DNA from: Maribacter aquimaris
GTDB lineage: Bacteria > Bacteroidota > Bacteroidia > Flavobacteriales > Flavobacteriaceae
Length of the DNA stretch: 64,000 bases
Assembly: GCF_014596745.1 (NCBI RefSeq)
Contig: NZ_JABTCF010000002.1
Location: 186,001 to 250,000 of the forward strand
Reading direction: 5' to 3'
Below the pieces are notes generated by a model. That model had not been told where the DNA came from. It worked only from the letters and a program-made list of their open reading frames with translations, and ran no database searches. Of this stretch, positions 35,877-45,479 are shown piece by piece; positions within the stretch are counted from its first letter, which is position 1; each line of letters begins with the position of its first letter. Position numbers and translations under genes: made by a program.

Positions 35877-37361
35877 TTAGGCTCTTGAAGTAAGTGATTT
35901 GTAGAAGACAAAACCAAAACCACTAAATAGCATAAAATGGAAAGGGAATAACCCGAAATCATTTAAGGGAACGGCACTGTACATCCCGAAGAGGAAATAT
36001 ATCATCAGGGCAAACTCCAGAATCATGTTCGGCGAAAGTTTTTTGGTGAGGTATTTATTGCCTTTCCAACTATCGGTAATACTGTTCAAGTTGAATTTAG
36101 GGGTTCTTACAAACTCACTTCGCTTACCCATATGTCCTTCCAATACGGCAATGGAGTTATGCAATGAAAACCCTAGGGCAACCGAGAAAAAGGTAAAGAA
36201 CAACTTAATGTAATCGACAAAATTATCAAAGCTACTTCCCTGTATGCTTTTGTAGGTGAACCAATAACAAACGAAAAGAATGATCGTACTTACGACAAAG
36301 AAACTCAATACATCAAAGGCCCAATCCAATTCTGGGTACAATGCCTTAATATACATGGCCGGGATACTTAATAACGATACCAGGAATACACATAGGAACA
36401 TTGAACTGTTCAACAAATGCATGACGCCATGGAATTTGGTTTTAAAGGAAATATTTTTGGCCGTAATAACTTTCCAGACCGATTTTCTGAAGTTTTCGGC
36501 ACCACCTTTGTTCCAACGGAACTGTTGTGATCGGGCAGCACTGATTACAACGGGTAATTCCGCAGGGGTTTCAACATCCTCCAGGTACTTGAATTTCCAA
36601 TTTTTCAGTTGGGCCCTATAACTTAAATCGAGGTCTTCCGTTAAGGTGTCCCCTTCCCAGTTTCCGGCATCCAAAATACATTCCTTACGCCATATGCCCG
36701 CAGTGCCATTGAAATTGATAAAATGCCCTTTCGCATTCCTGCCAACTTGCTCCAAGGTAAAATGAGCATCCAAGGCAAAGGCCTGTATTCTTGTCAATGT
36801 GGAGTAATCGCGGTTGATATGTCCCCATCGGGTCTGTACCACTCCAATTTCCTTATCCTTAAAATAAATAACAGTTTTCTTTAACCAATCGGGATCGGGT
36901 AGAAAGTCAGCATCGAATATGGCAATAAAATCACCTTTGGCTATCTCTAGACCTTCTTTGAGTGCCCCGGCTTTAAAGCCTTGACGGTTTTCCCTTCGAA
37001 TATGTTGAATATCCAGCCCGCTTTCCTGTAATTCTCTTATTTGTTCCGCGGTAATATTGACAGAACTGTCGGTTGAATCATCAAGAACCTGGATTTCCAA
37101 CTTACTTTTGGGATATTCGATCTTTGCGATGTTCTCCAATAGTCGCTCCATAACATATTCCTCATTGTAGACCGGAAGTTGAATGGTTACAAATGGAATT
37201 TCTTTTGGATCTAAAAGATTGAATTTTGGCGCTGTCTGATTTTGGCGCTTATAGCCTAGATAATTGACCAACAGGTTCAATTGTGCCAAACTGTAAAAAA
37301 ATATCAATAACAGCGCAAAGCTGTAAATGGTAATGATTATATAAGAGATTATAAGACCCAT
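35877..37361 (-). CDS. Processive-type family 2 glycosyltransferase (cellulose synthase-like)
   Basis: The 494-residue membrane enzyme has an N-terminal helix, a GT2 domain with VTIQLPVYNEEYVMERLL near 40, DDSTD, the DxD-type IAIFDADFLPDPDWL near 140, the acceptor-base motif TEDLDLSYRAQ near 235 and QQFRWNKGGAENFRKS near 275 (QxxRW, typical of processive synthases), then four helices. I choose the ATG at 37361, directly after the upstream gene's stop. Glucomannan or mannan synthases and glycolipid GTs share this layout; the product is unknown. Confidence 0.85.
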   Translation of the reverse strand: MGLIISYIIITIYSFALLLIFFYSLAQLNLLVNYLGYKRQNQTAPKFNLLDPKEIPFVTIQLPVYNEEYVMERLLENIAKIEYPKSKLEIQVLDDSTDSSVNITAEQIRELQESGLDIQHIRRENRQGFKAGALKEGLEIAKGDFIAIFDADFLPDPDWLKKTVIYFKDKEIGVVQTRWGHINRDYSTLTRIQAFALDAHFTLEQVGRNAKGHFINFNGTAGIWRKECILDAGNWEGDTLTEDLDLSYRAQLKNWKFKYLEDVETPAELPVVISAARSQQFRWNKGGAENFRKSVWKVITAKNISFKTKFHGVMHLLNSSMFLCVFLVSLLSIPAMYIKALYPELDWAFDVLSFFVVSTIILFVCYWFTYKSIQGSSFDNFVDYIKLFFTFFSVALGFSLHNSIAVLEGHMGKRSEFVRTPKFNLNSITDSWKGNKYLTKKLSPNMILEFALMIYFLFGMYSAVPLNDFGLFPFHFMLFSGFGFVFYKSLTSRA

Positions 37362-37362
37362 A

Positions 37363-38052
37363 TTACTTGATGCTGTATTTAAAAATCCAACCAAGAATTT
37401 TTATGCCTGCAAATATACTACCTTTTACGGTACCCGAGACCTTGGAGACTCCTATTCTTTTTTTGTAACGCACTGGCACTTCGATATATGTCATCTTCCT
37501 TTTTAGTGCCTTTAATTGCATCTCTACAGTCCACCCATAGGTTTTGTCTTCCATTTTCAAGGCTAGCAACTTGTCATATTTTATTGCTCTAAACGGTCCT
37601 AAGTCGGTAAATGTTGCCCTAAAGAACAATTTCATTAGGCTGGTAGCCAGCCAATTGCCGAAAACCTGTTGGGGTGTCATACTTCCGGGTTCCCTTAAAT
37701 GCTTCACCCTGGCGCCGATCACAAAATCAATATCTTGTTCTATAATAGGTTGCACAACCTTCGTCAATTCTTGTGGGTAATCGGAATAATCACCATCAAT
37801 AAACACGATTATATCCGGTTTAATTGATTGTTGTGCCACGTATTGCATACCACAAAGACAGGCATAACCATATCCCATCTTGGTTTCGGTCAAGACCGTG
37901 GCCCCGGCTTTTTCTGCCGTTGTTGCGGTGTCATCGGTTGAATTATTGTTGACTACGATGATTTCTGAAACCGATGCCGGTATTTCGTGTATGACCTGTG
38001 CAATGGAATCAGCTTCGTTATAGGCGGGGATAATAACTATTATGTGGGTCAT
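37363..38052 (-). CDS. Dolichyl-phosphate mannose synthase-like GT2
   Basis: The 229-residue enzyme has VIIPAYNEADSIAQVI at the start, VNNNSTDDT, a donor motif FIDGDYSDYPQEL near 85 and TDLGPFRAIKYDKLL near 150. It would charge a polyprenyl phosphate with a sugar, giving the donor used by the membrane transferase two genes downstream. Its ATG overlaps the MORN gene's stop (TAATG), so both are co-translated. Confidence 0.88.
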   Translation of the reverse strand: MTHIIVIIPAYNEADSIAQVIHEIPASVSEIIVVNNNSTDDTATTAEKAGATVLTETKMGYGYACLCGMQYVAQQSIKPDIIVFIDGDYSDYPQELTKVVQPIIEQDIDFVIGARVKHLREPGSMTPQQVFGNWLATSLMKLFFRATFTDLGPFRAIKYDKLLALKMEDKTYGWTVEMQLKALKRKMTYIEVPVRYKKRIGVSKVSGTVKGSIFAGIKILGWIFKYSIK

Positions 38053-38537
38053 TATTTTAGATCGGATAGTTTGTTTTCTCGACGAAAATCAATAAAACTG
38101 TACCATTCCTTGATTTTGTTTCCATTTTGATATTTTTCAGCAGAGACCAGTTCTTCGTTTTTATATTTTAGGCAGTATCCGTTCTTCTTTCCTTTATAGA
38201 GCTGGCATTTGTGGTAGATCCTTCCTTTTGTGTCATAAAACAACCACCAATTATCCATTTTGCCATCCAAATAATTCCCTTCTTTGATTCGAATTCTGTC
38301 AGGGCGGTAAAAATACCAATACTTTTCCCTTTTATCGTATTTAAAGTGACCCTGTTCTGAAATTATGCCATTCTTATGATAGAATTTCCAGTATCCTGTT
38401 TTTTCCCCGTCAACGAGCCATCCTTCCGATTTTGGTTTGCCGGATTTATAGAAATCCTTGTAATATTTCGGCGGATTATTGTTTGTTGCCGGAACAATGA
38501 AGGCAAAAAAGAATGCTATCAGTATACTATGGGGCAT
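38052..38537 (-). CDS. MORN-repeat protein
   Basis: The 161-residue protein has a signal-like N-terminus and about five MORN-type repeats (SGKPKSEGWLVDGEKTGYWKFY; NGIISEQGHFKYDKREKYW; GNYLDGKMDNWWLFYD). These form a beta-hairpin stack with tyrosine and tryptophan faces; a binding partner is unknown. It sits two bases after the ferredoxin-like gene and overlaps the DPM-like gene. Confidence 0.85.
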   Translation of the reverse strand: MPHSILIAFFFAFIVPATNNNPPKYYKDFYKSGKPKSEGWLVDGEKTGYWKFYHKNGIISEQGHFKYDKREKYWYFYRPDRIRIKEGNYLDGKMDNWWLFYDTKGRIYHKCQLYKGKKNGYCLKYKNEELVSAEKYQNGNKIKEWYSFIDFRRENKLSDLK

Positions 38538-38539
38538 TT

Positions 38540-40120
38540 CTACTTCCTATTGACCAATTCCATCAAATCGGGATCATTGCCCAATAAAATCTGTGTTGGA
38601 TTTATTCGGCCTTGTTCAGGGCCATTCTCCAATTTCAATACCCCTCTCGGGCACACAGCGGAACAAACACCACAACCCACACAACTGGAACGAACGATGT
38701 TCTCCCCTTTTTGGGCATAGGCCCTTACATCGATACCCTGTTCGCAATAGGTTGAACAGTTGCCGCATGAAATACATTGTCCGCCATTGGTGGTTATTCT
38801 AAATCTTGATTTAAACCGCTGGACAAATCCCAAATAGGCTGCCAAAGGGCATCCGAAACGGCACCAAACACGATTCCCGAATATGGGATAGAAGCCTGTA
38901 CCGATAACACCTGCAAATACGGCTCCTATCAAAAAGCTATAGGTATCCATGATACTTTGAACTTTTATACCTAGTACCGTACCTGTTTCGGCAAAAAAGC
39001 CATAAAGGGTAAAACCTGTCATCACCAAGGCAAATAGTAAGACCCCATGAATCAACCAGCGTTCAACTTTCCATGAAAAGAGCGATTTGCTTGAATGTTG
39101 CCTATAGGGGTCCCCTAAGGTTTCGGCCAAACCTCCACAACCACAAACCCAGGAACAATACCAACGTTTGCCAAAGAAATAGACCATTACCGGAACAATG
39201 ACGACGGTCAAGACAATTCCCCAAACAAGTATGAATAGGCCAATGCCACCACTATTGAGCAATGATTTTAGATTCCATTGGAAAAAGAAATCATAATCCA
39301 ACGGAAAGGCATTCTTAAAATCATAATAGGGCATTTGAAGGCGTACCATGATCTCAGGAATCAAAAAGGCAAATACGATCTGGAAGAACAATACCGATGT
39401 CGTCCTGACCATTTGATACATATTATGGCGGTATTTTATATACATACGCACGGCCATGACAACCATGACCACACAATACATAAAACCATAAACAAACCAT
39501 TGTCCGGCAAGATTCCCACTGAGTGATTGACTGATGGGGTCTACCAGATAGGTCCAATTCACCGCATATTCCGAACGGAAATAAAGGATAAGGTAAAAGG
39601 AAACCAGGAAGATAAAGACCATCCAGGCAATCCAACCCCTATTTGTGGCATTTTCATGATAAATACCGTTGTTCTTTATGCCTTTCTTACCTAATAGAAC
39701 CACATTGGGGAGAATGAACATCAGCGCACCGATAATGCCAAGTCCAAAAGTCAAAAACCACATCAATCCCTTATGTTCGACAATGAAACCACTCCCGGAA
39801 ATCTTGCCGAGTTCCGCTGCCATATCATGTGGCTTGGTATAGATAATCTTTTTGTATTCCTTGTTTTTACGATGTTGCGCATTGGCCGTCTCGAGGGCAT
39901 GGGTGACTTTTGGCGCAAACGAAAACATACCCTCAAAATTTTGACCGACTACGTTTTCTTGTATATCTGAAATGAACAAATCACTTTTGATTCCTTTTTG
40001 GCCAACAAAATCCTCAAACTGTTTTGGGGATAGGCTGTAGGTGCCTACAACAGGTAAAGCGGCAAAAATGGTCAGACCCATCAAAAATATGATAAGGCCT
40101 ATGTTTTTTATTATTTTCAT
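38540..40120 (-). CDS. Membrane 4Fe-4S ferredoxin (NapH/CcoG-like)
   Basis: The 526-residue protein has a first helix, an exported segment (about 28-115), six or so further helices, and cysteine motifs: WYCSWVCGCGG near 320 and WCRFGCPLA near 420, as in NapH/CcoG electron-transfer proteins, followed by two ferredoxin clusters (CISCGNCSTYC near 450; CVGCGVCSAVCPRG near 480). It likely passes electrons between the quinone pool or a soluble partner and an unknown acceptor. The adjacent FAD oxidoreductase (six bases upstream) is the likely partner. Confidence 0.88.
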   Translation of the reverse strand: MKIIKNIGLIIFLMGLTIFAALPVVGTYSLSPKQFEDFVGQKGIKSDLFISDIQENVVGQNFEGMFSFAPKVTHALETANAQHRKNKEYKKIIYTKPHDMAAELGKISGSGFIVEHKGLMWFLTFGLGIIGALMFILPNVVLLGKKGIKNNGIYHENATNRGWIAWMVFIFLVSFYLILYFRSEYAVNWTYLVDPISQSLSGNLAGQWFVYGFMYCVVMVVMAVRMYIKYRHNMYQMVRTTSVLFFQIVFAFLIPEIMVRLQMPYYDFKNAFPLDYDFFFQWNLKSLLNSGGIGLFILVWGIVLTVVIVPVMVYFFGKRWYCSWVCGCGGLAETLGDPYRQHSSKSLFSWKVERWLIHGVLLFALVMTGFTLYGFFAETGTVLGIKVQSIMDTYSFLIGAVFAGVIGTGFYPIFGNRVWCRFGCPLAAYLGFVQRFKSRFRITTNGGQCISCGNCSTYCEQGIDVRAYAQKGENIVRSSCVGCGVCSAVCPRGVLKLENGPEQGRINPTQILLGNDPDLMELVNRK

Positions 40121-40126
40121 CGGGTC

Positions 40127-41473
40127 TTAGGCTGTTTTAAAAATTCGTTTCCAACTTTTCTTTTTGGGTGTTATGCCGGTTCCCATTTCAGTATTGAATT
40201 TGGCAACGATTTCAGTCTCGTGTTGAGCATAGAATTCGGGGTCGAAATTAGCGTCTTTCAAATATTCCATTACATAGTCCACATTTCGTTCTTCGGTAAG
40301 CCATCGGTCAAAAATTTCATGGCGCATACGTATTCCGAAGGTATTGATTCCTAAAAATTTATTCGTGTCGGAGTGATAGGCGACGGTGATACATATCTTT
40401 TCTTTTGGATGTCGCCAGTGAAAGTGTTTTTCAGAATCCTTCTTTGTTTTTTCGCTGAATACCCAACCGTAGGTTTGATATTCCACATCCAGAAATTTGG
40501 CCGAATTGAACCAGTGACCTGGATTATATTCGGTTTTGTTGCCACAGATGGTCTGGGCTACGGTCTCTCCCATCATACGTCCTGTATACCAAACAGCCTC
40601 AATAGGTCTGCGGCTCCCAATAGCTTCGTGTTGTTCGGCACAGTCCCCAATGGCATAGATGTCAGTGATGTTGGTTTCAAGCATGCGATTGACCTTTACA
40701 CCGCGGCCAATTTCAATTCCGCTGTCTTTTAAAAAATCAATATTTGGTGCTACACCAGCGGTAAGTCCGACAAATTCACATTCAATAACATCGCCTTTAT
40801 CGGTTTTTATAGCCTTGACCCTGCCGTTTTCATCTGGAAGAATTTCGGTTAAATTGGTAGCCAATCTTAAATCGATATGATGTTCTAGTATATGTTCATT
40901 GATCATTTGTGATTCCCCGGAAGGAAGAACACCATTCCAAAAACTGTTTTCCCTAACCAAAAAAGTTACGGGAATATCCCTAGAGCGAAGCATTTCGGCG
41001 AGTTCAATACCGATTAATCCGCCACCAACGATGACAGCCCTTTTGCAGATTGTATTATTGGGGGCGTATTTTTCAACACCGTCGAGATCCTGTTTGGAGT
41101 ATAAACCCTGTACCCCTTTTAAATCTTGACCCGGCCATCCAAATTTATTAGGTTTGGACCCTGTGGCAATAATCAATCTGTCATAACGAATATCCGCACC
41201 GTCTTTTATGCGTAGTGTTTTTTCTTGATGGTTAATGTCCTCGACATAGGCATTTATGAGCTCGATCCTGTTCTTTTTCCAAAACCAATCTTCATAAGGT
41301 TGTGTATGTTCGAATTTCATGTGGCCCATGTATACGTACATCAGTGCGGTTCGAGAAAAGAAGAAATCCGTTTCGGCAGAGATGATACTTATACGTTTAT
41401 CGGAAAGCTTTCTAATGTGTCTGGCCGCTGTAACCCCGGAGATGCCATTACCTATGATAACGATGTGTTCCAT
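40127..41473 (-). CDS. FAD/NAD(P)-dependent pyridine-nucleotide-disulfide family oxidoreductase
   Basis: The 448-residue flavoprotein opens with IVIIGNGISGVTAARHI (FAD motif). RLIIATGSKPNKFGWPG lies near 100, a second dinucleotide motif AVIVGGGLIGIELAEMLRS near 150, and ITDIYAIGDCAEQ near 275. A C-terminal region of about 130 residues after the FAD domain is longer than in simple ferredoxin reductases and resembles the extension of NirB-like enzymes. With the membrane ferredoxin it forms a two-gene electron-transfer unit of unknown role. Confidence 0.87.
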   Translation of the reverse strand: MEHIVIIGNGISGVTAARHIRKLSDKRISIISAETDFFFSRTALMYVYMGHMKFEHTQPYEDWFWKKNRIELINAYVEDINHQEKTLRIKDGADIRYDRLIIATGSKPNKFGWPGQDLKGVQGLYSKQDLDGVEKYAPNNTICKRAVIVGGGLIGIELAEMLRSRDIPVTFLVRENSFWNGVLPSGESQMINEHILEHHIDLRLATNLTEILPDENGRVKAIKTDKGDVIECEFVGLTAGVAPNIDFLKDSGIEIGRGVKVNRMLETNITDIYAIGDCAEQHEAIGSRRPIEAVWYTGRMMGETVAQTICGNKTEYNPGHWFNSAKFLDVEYQTYGWVFSEKTKKDSEKHFHWRHPKEKICITVAYHSDTNKFLGINTFGIRMRHEIFDRWLTEERNVDYVMEYLKDANFDPEFYAQHETEIVAKFNTEMGTGITPKKKSWKRIFKTA

Positions 41474-41647
41474 ATGATTTTTGATGGTTGTTTGGTTTTA
41501 AGTCGTAACTAAATATAGGAACTTAATCCATATTCCGATATTTTATGTTTTTAATTGATTTCCAGTCGATTTAAACAATCCTGGATTTTTACGATCAAAG
41601 CACGTATTTATTAATTGTAGTATATTTAAAAACTTAATCGAAGCGGA

Positions 41648-42649
41648 ATGAGGCAATTGGGGTTATTGATTTTTTGTTTGTTGCAATTTTCCTGTACTAG
41701 CCAGGTCATGGAAAAAATAAATGGGGTCAGTTTTGTCGCTTCGCGGGAGAAAGTGGGGCAACAACATGTTGATGAAATTCTGAATATCAACGCCAATCAT
41801 GCCGCTGTTATGCCTTTTGGTTTTATACGTGAAATAAATTCACCCGATATTATTTTCGACACCGAACGGCAATGGTTCGGTGAAACCAAAAGTGGCGCCA
41901 AACAGTATATTCGGATGTTGCAAAAAAATGGTGTTCAAGTAATGCTAAAGCCACAAATCTGGATTTGGAGGGGAGAATTTACAGGGACTCTGAGGATGCA
42001 AACTGAAGAAGATTGGCAAGTCTTGGAGGCATCCTATGAAAAATTCATACTGGCTTATGCCAATTTGGCCCAAGAAACCCAAACCGCTATTTTTTGTATT
42101 GGAACGGAGTTGGGGCAATTTGTAAAAAAAAGACCTGTATTTTGGAAAAATTTAATTGTGAAAATCAGGGAAGTGTATAAAGGTAAGCTGACGTACGCCG
42201 CAAACTGGGATGAATATCCTGGGACCCCATTTTGGGAATATGTCGATTTTATCGGTATTGATGCCTATTTCCCATTATCTGAAGAACGTACTCCTACTGT
42301 TACGCAATTGAAAAATGGGTGGAAGAAGCACAAGGAAAGGATGATGCAATTGTCCAAGGAAAAAGGCAAGCCCATTTTATTTACCGAATATGGTTACCGA
42401 AGTATCGATTATACGGCCAAGAAACCTTGGTTGGTAGACCGAAGTGTTGAAAACGTCAACCTCGATGGTCAGGTAAATGCCAAAAAAGCCATCTTTGAGG
42501 AGTTCTGGGGCGAGGATTGGTTTGCGGGTGGTTATGTCTGGAAATGGTTCATTGATCATGATAAGGCAGGGGGCGGTAAGGATAACCGGTTTACCCCCCA
42601 GAATAAACCAGCCCAATTGGTGATCAGTGATTTTTATAAACAATATTGA
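41648..42649 (+). CDS. GH113-like glycoside hydrolase lipoprotein
   Basis: The 333-residue protein has a lipobox (LQFSC near residue 16) and a TIM-barrel with MPFGFIRE near 57, CIGTELGQF near 152 (acid/base Glu154) and ILFTEYGYRS near 245 (nucleophile Glu247), as in GH113 beta-mannanases. WFGETKSGAKQYI and MLKPQIWIWRGEF near 100 are also typical. It would cut beta-mannan or a related glycan at the cell surface or in the periplasm. It is divergent from the FAD gene; a link to the mannosyltransferase-like genes is only suggestive. Confidence 0.83.
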   Translation: MRQLGLLIFCLLQFSCTSQVMEKINGVSFVASREKVGQQHVDEILNINANHAAVMPFGFIREINSPDIIFDTERQWFGETKSGAKQYIRMLQKNGVQVMLKPQIWIWRGEFTGTLRMQTEEDWQVLEASYEKFILAYANLAQETQTAIFCIGTELGQFVKKRPVFWKNLIVKIREVYKGKLTYAANWDEYPGTPFWEYVDFIGIDAYFPLSEERTPTVTQLKNGWKKHKERMMQLSKEKGKPILFTEYGYRSIDYTAKKPWLVDRSVENVNLDGQVNAKKAIFEEFWGEDWFAGGYVWKWFIDHDKAGGGKDNRFTPQNKPAQLVISDFYKQY

Positions 42650-42743
42650 TTTGCAACTACCAAAAAGGTAGGGATATAGTTCAATATGACCTGTGTTTTC
42701 AAAAACCTGTCATAATTGTATTAATAAATCGGCAACGCCGTAA

Positions 42744-43724
42744 ATGTATTTGCAAATGGCAAGTATTTTGACAAACTTTGCCGAAACCCTGTACTGCGTG
42801 ACGTATATAAATAAATTGGTGGTAATAGTTTTGGTATTGGCTTCTTTCGAAAGTGCGATTTCCCAAGAGAACCTAGAGACTGTTGTTGCTAAAAATGGAG
42901 ATGGTATTCTCTCTATTTTGAGAAATGAAGGTATCGATATCGCTAAGTACTACGAACAGTTTCTCGAACTGAACCAAGATAAATTAAATAATGGTAGCCG
43001 TTTATCCGTTGGTGAGACGTATGTGATGCCATATGCCCCCGATTCTTTTAAGAACAGGGGGGTATTGGTGCAAATAGGCCATGGCGGGGAAAGACCGATT
43101 TTTGATGAAGAGTTGGCCACTTTAAGACGTAAGGACAGTTCCTTGATCAATACGGTATATTATTTGATAGAACATGATGGAGGGGAAGGTACTAAGGTTC
43201 AAGACCCACTTAAGGATGGTATCGCTGTGAACATGGCAAGGAAGTTGCTCCAAAGTGGGGCAAGGGTGTATTTGTTTACCAGTGAAGCGAAGGATTCTTT
43301 GGATTTGATAGATTATGTTGGGGAGATAAACAAAAAATACCTGAGACATAATGGGGATTATCAAAGGCTAGTGGTGATGAATGTTGACGATGTGAATTCA
43401 AAAACAAAGACCGATGTAATGGTTTACCATTATGCGGAGAGTGTGGAAAGTAAGAGATTTGCTGCCAACATATTGAAGGTTTTTGGTGGGAATGTTGTAA
43501 AACAAGGGCCCTTGGAAGATTATTCCAAGGTTTTTACAGATTTTAAAAGTATCGCATTCGCAAAGAATATTTTACCTCCCATTACCTTAATAAATATGGG
43601 TTCAAAACCTGCCGATGATGAAAAAACCATGAAGGTAACCTCCGATAGGGAAAATATAGCCAACCTAATTACCAATGGAATTTTATCGGATTATTCCAAT
43701 ACGGAATTTGAGGAAAATGAGTAA
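42744..43724 (+). CDS. Degenerate amidase_3-like protein with N-terminal LysM-like segment
   Basis: The 326-residue protein aligns along its whole length with the next gene. It has a signal-like helix, a LysM-like segment (GDGILSILRNEGIDIAKYYE; LSVGETYVMPY) and an amidase_3-like core (TVYYLIEHDGGEGT; YQRLVVMNVDD). The zinc ligands of the partner are missing: GHGG is EHDGG, and the second His (THVDSR) is Asn (MNVDDV). So it is probably inactive and may regulate or assist its partner. The start is uncertain because the first 20 codons lie before the signal helix. It overlaps the next gene by eight bases. Confidence 0.7.
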   Translation: MYLQMASILTNFAETLYCVTYINKLVVIVLVLASFESAISQENLETVVAKNGDGILSILRNEGIDIAKYYEQFLELNQDKLNNGSRLSVGETYVMPYAPDSFKNRGVLVQIGHGGERPIFDEELATLRRKDSSLINTVYYLIEHDGGEGTKVQDPLKDGIAVNMARKLLQSGARVYLFTSEAKDSLDLIDYVGEINKKYLRHNGDYQRLVVMNVDDVNSKTKTDVMVYHYAESVESKRFAANILKVFGGNVVKQGPLEDYSKVFTDFKSIAFAKNILPPITLINMGSKPADDEKTMKVTSDRENIANLITNGILSDYSNTEFEENE

Positions 43725-44775
43725 AAAGGTGAAAGTGAAAATTAATAATTACATATTTCCGGTAGTGTTTTTCATGGCTATGATAGCCACAGGACAGGAT
43801 GCCTATATCGCTGTAAAGGCGGAAAAGGGTGATGGGGTATATTCCCTTCTGCGAAAACAGGGGGTCGACCCATACGAGACTTTCGATGATTTTGTTGCCT
43901 TGAACTCTGAAAACCTTCGTGATAGTGTCCATTTATACGAGGGAAGAACCTACTTTTTGCCCAGTGTCGATTCAACATCCACAACTAAAGCCGATAAAGT
44001 TGAAGCACCAAAATTGGAGGGTAGTCTTTCCTATCCCTTATTCGGGGATGGGTATTCCGAGGTCGCCATCAAAAGTACCCGCTTGAAAGGAGCGGTTTAT
44101 TATTTGATCTCAGGGCATGGAGGCCCGGATCCGGGTGCAATGACAAAATATGGGAACACTTTTATTTCAGAAGATGAGTACGCCTATGATTTAACCTTGC
44201 GGTTGGCTAAGGAACTTATGGCCCATAGTGCTTTGGTCTATGTCATTATCCAGGACAAGGATGACGGTATACGTGATGATCGGATTTTGGAAATGGATAG
44301 GGATGAGGTCGCTTTTCCGGACAAGACAATACCATTGAATCAGACGGCCCGGTTAAAACAGCGGGTTGATATTGTGAATGACCTTCATAAAAAACATAAG
44401 GGGCAATTCCAAAGACTCATAGTGACCCATGTAGACAGTCGTAGCAAGGGGCAGAATATCGATGTTTTTTTCTATCATCATGCAAAAAGCAAGAATGGAA
44501 AGAAATTGGCCGAAAGTATACACAATACGTTTAAGGAGAAATATAGAAAATACCAACCCAATCGTACTTATACCGGTACTTTTCAAGACCGGACTTCGCT
44601 TTATCTTGTGAAAAAAACCCATCCGGCAATGACTTTTATTGAGATTGGGAATATCAGAAACAATAAAGACCAAAAAAGGATATTGGAGCCCGATAATCGT
44701 CAGGCCCTGGCCAAATGGATTTCTGAAGGCGTTATTTTGGATTTTGAGAGCGGGGAAATCGGACCGATTCGCTAG
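43717..44775 (+). CDS. N-acetylmuramoyl-L-alanine amidase (amidase_3) with LysM-like segment
   Basis: The 352-residue exported protein has a LysM-like N-terminal segment (EKGDGVYSLLRKQGVDPYETF) and an amidase_3 domain with zinc ligands His134 (ISGHGGPDPGA), an early Glu (152 or 154) and His238 (VTHVDSRS). TFIEIGNIRNNKDQKRI near the end has the usual late Glu. It would cut the amide bond between MurNAc and the stem peptide in the periplasm. I start at 43717, overlapping the upstream stop (ATGAGTAA). Its stop TAG overlaps the stop of the convergent TIGR04283 gene in the shared CTAG. Confidence 0.88.
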   Translation: MSKKVKVKINNYIFPVVFFMAMIATGQDAYIAVKAEKGDGVYSLLRKQGVDPYETFDDFVALNSENLRDSVHLYEGRTYFLPSVDSTSTTKADKVEAPKLEGSLSYPLFGDGYSEVAIKSTRLKGAVYYLISGHGGPDPGAMTKYGNTFISEDEYAYDLTLRLAKELMAHSALVYVIIQDKDDGIRDDRILEMDRDEVAFPDKTIPLNQTARLKQRVDIVNDLHKKHKGQFQRLIVTHVDSRSKGQNIDVFFYHHAKSKNGKKLAESIHNTFKEKYRKYQPNRTYTGTFQDRTSLYLVKKTHPAMTFIEIGNIRNNKDQKRILEPDNRQALAKWISEGVILDFESGEIGPIR

Positions 44776-45479
44776 AGGGCTATCTTTCGTTTATAATAAT
44801 CATATAACTGTTCCGGTCCGGCACCTAGAAAATTCTTTAGGTGAATTACCCCAAAATGATATTGAAGGCGCACGACTCCATGCTGTCTGTACTTTCTGGC
44901 AGAGGTCTGGACATGATGTGGGATTATACTAAAGTTGGTTTTTTGGTATAAACGACCAATGAACTCATTGTCTTCAAAAACGATATATTTCTCATTGAAA
45001 CCTTCGGTCTTAAAAAAAAGCTCTTTGGTGACAAATAACGATTGGTCACCCCCTCTACAGATTTTGTGGTTGTATCTGGTGAACCAGGCAAAGAAACGCA
45101 GTACCCAATGGTCGCTGTCAAAACGCATTTGAAAACAACCGGATTGATGTTTTTTCGAAGTCGCGTTGAGGATATGTTGGTCAAAATCCTTTGGAGGAAA
45201 CGTATCGGCGTGTAAAAAATAGAGAATGGTGCCTTTTGCATGCTTGGCCCCTTCGTTCATTTGTTTGGCTCTCCCTTTTCCGGTTTGTAGCACTGTTGCC
45301 CCTGCATTTTTTGCAATTTGTACGGTGTTGTCATGGCTACCTCCATCAACGACCATTATTTCAGCAATACAGCTGGTGCTGCTATTCACCTTTAAATAGC
45401 CAATGAGTTTCCCGATTTGGTCTTCCTCATTGAGTACGGGGATAATAATGCTGATGGTTATGGTATTACCGCTTTTCAT
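44772..45479 (-). CDS. TIGR04283-family glycosyltransferase (arsenosugar-type cluster)
   Basis: The 235-residue GT2 has ISIIIPVLNEEDQIGKLI, VVDGGSHDNT, GRAKQMNEGAKHAKGTILYFLHADT near 70 and a C-terminal AGPEQLYDYYKRK. These match the TIGR04283 family, known from selenium/radical-SAM neighbourhoods and the arsenosugar clusters of Bacteroidota. It would add a sugar-phosphate or other group to an arsenic-containing ribose. It is the last gene of the cluster and overlaps the DUF547 gene by 14 bases. Confidence 0.9.
   Translation of the reverse strand: MKSGNTITISIIIPVLNEEDQIGKLIGYLKVNSSTSCIAEIMVVDGGSHDNTVQIAKNAGATVLQTGKGRAKQMNEGAKHAKGTILYFLHADTFPPKDFDQHILNATSKKHQSGCFQMRFDSDHWVLRFFAWFTRYNHKICRGGDQSLFVTKELFFKTEGFNEKYIVFEDNEFIGRLYQKTNFSIIPHHVQTSARKYRQHGVVRLQYHFGVIHLKNFLGAGPEQLYDYYKRKIAL

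Noticed and set aside
42657-42671. CTACC/GGTAG hairpin after the GH113-like gene
   Set aside because: The stem has five base pairs and no T run, too weak to call a terminator.
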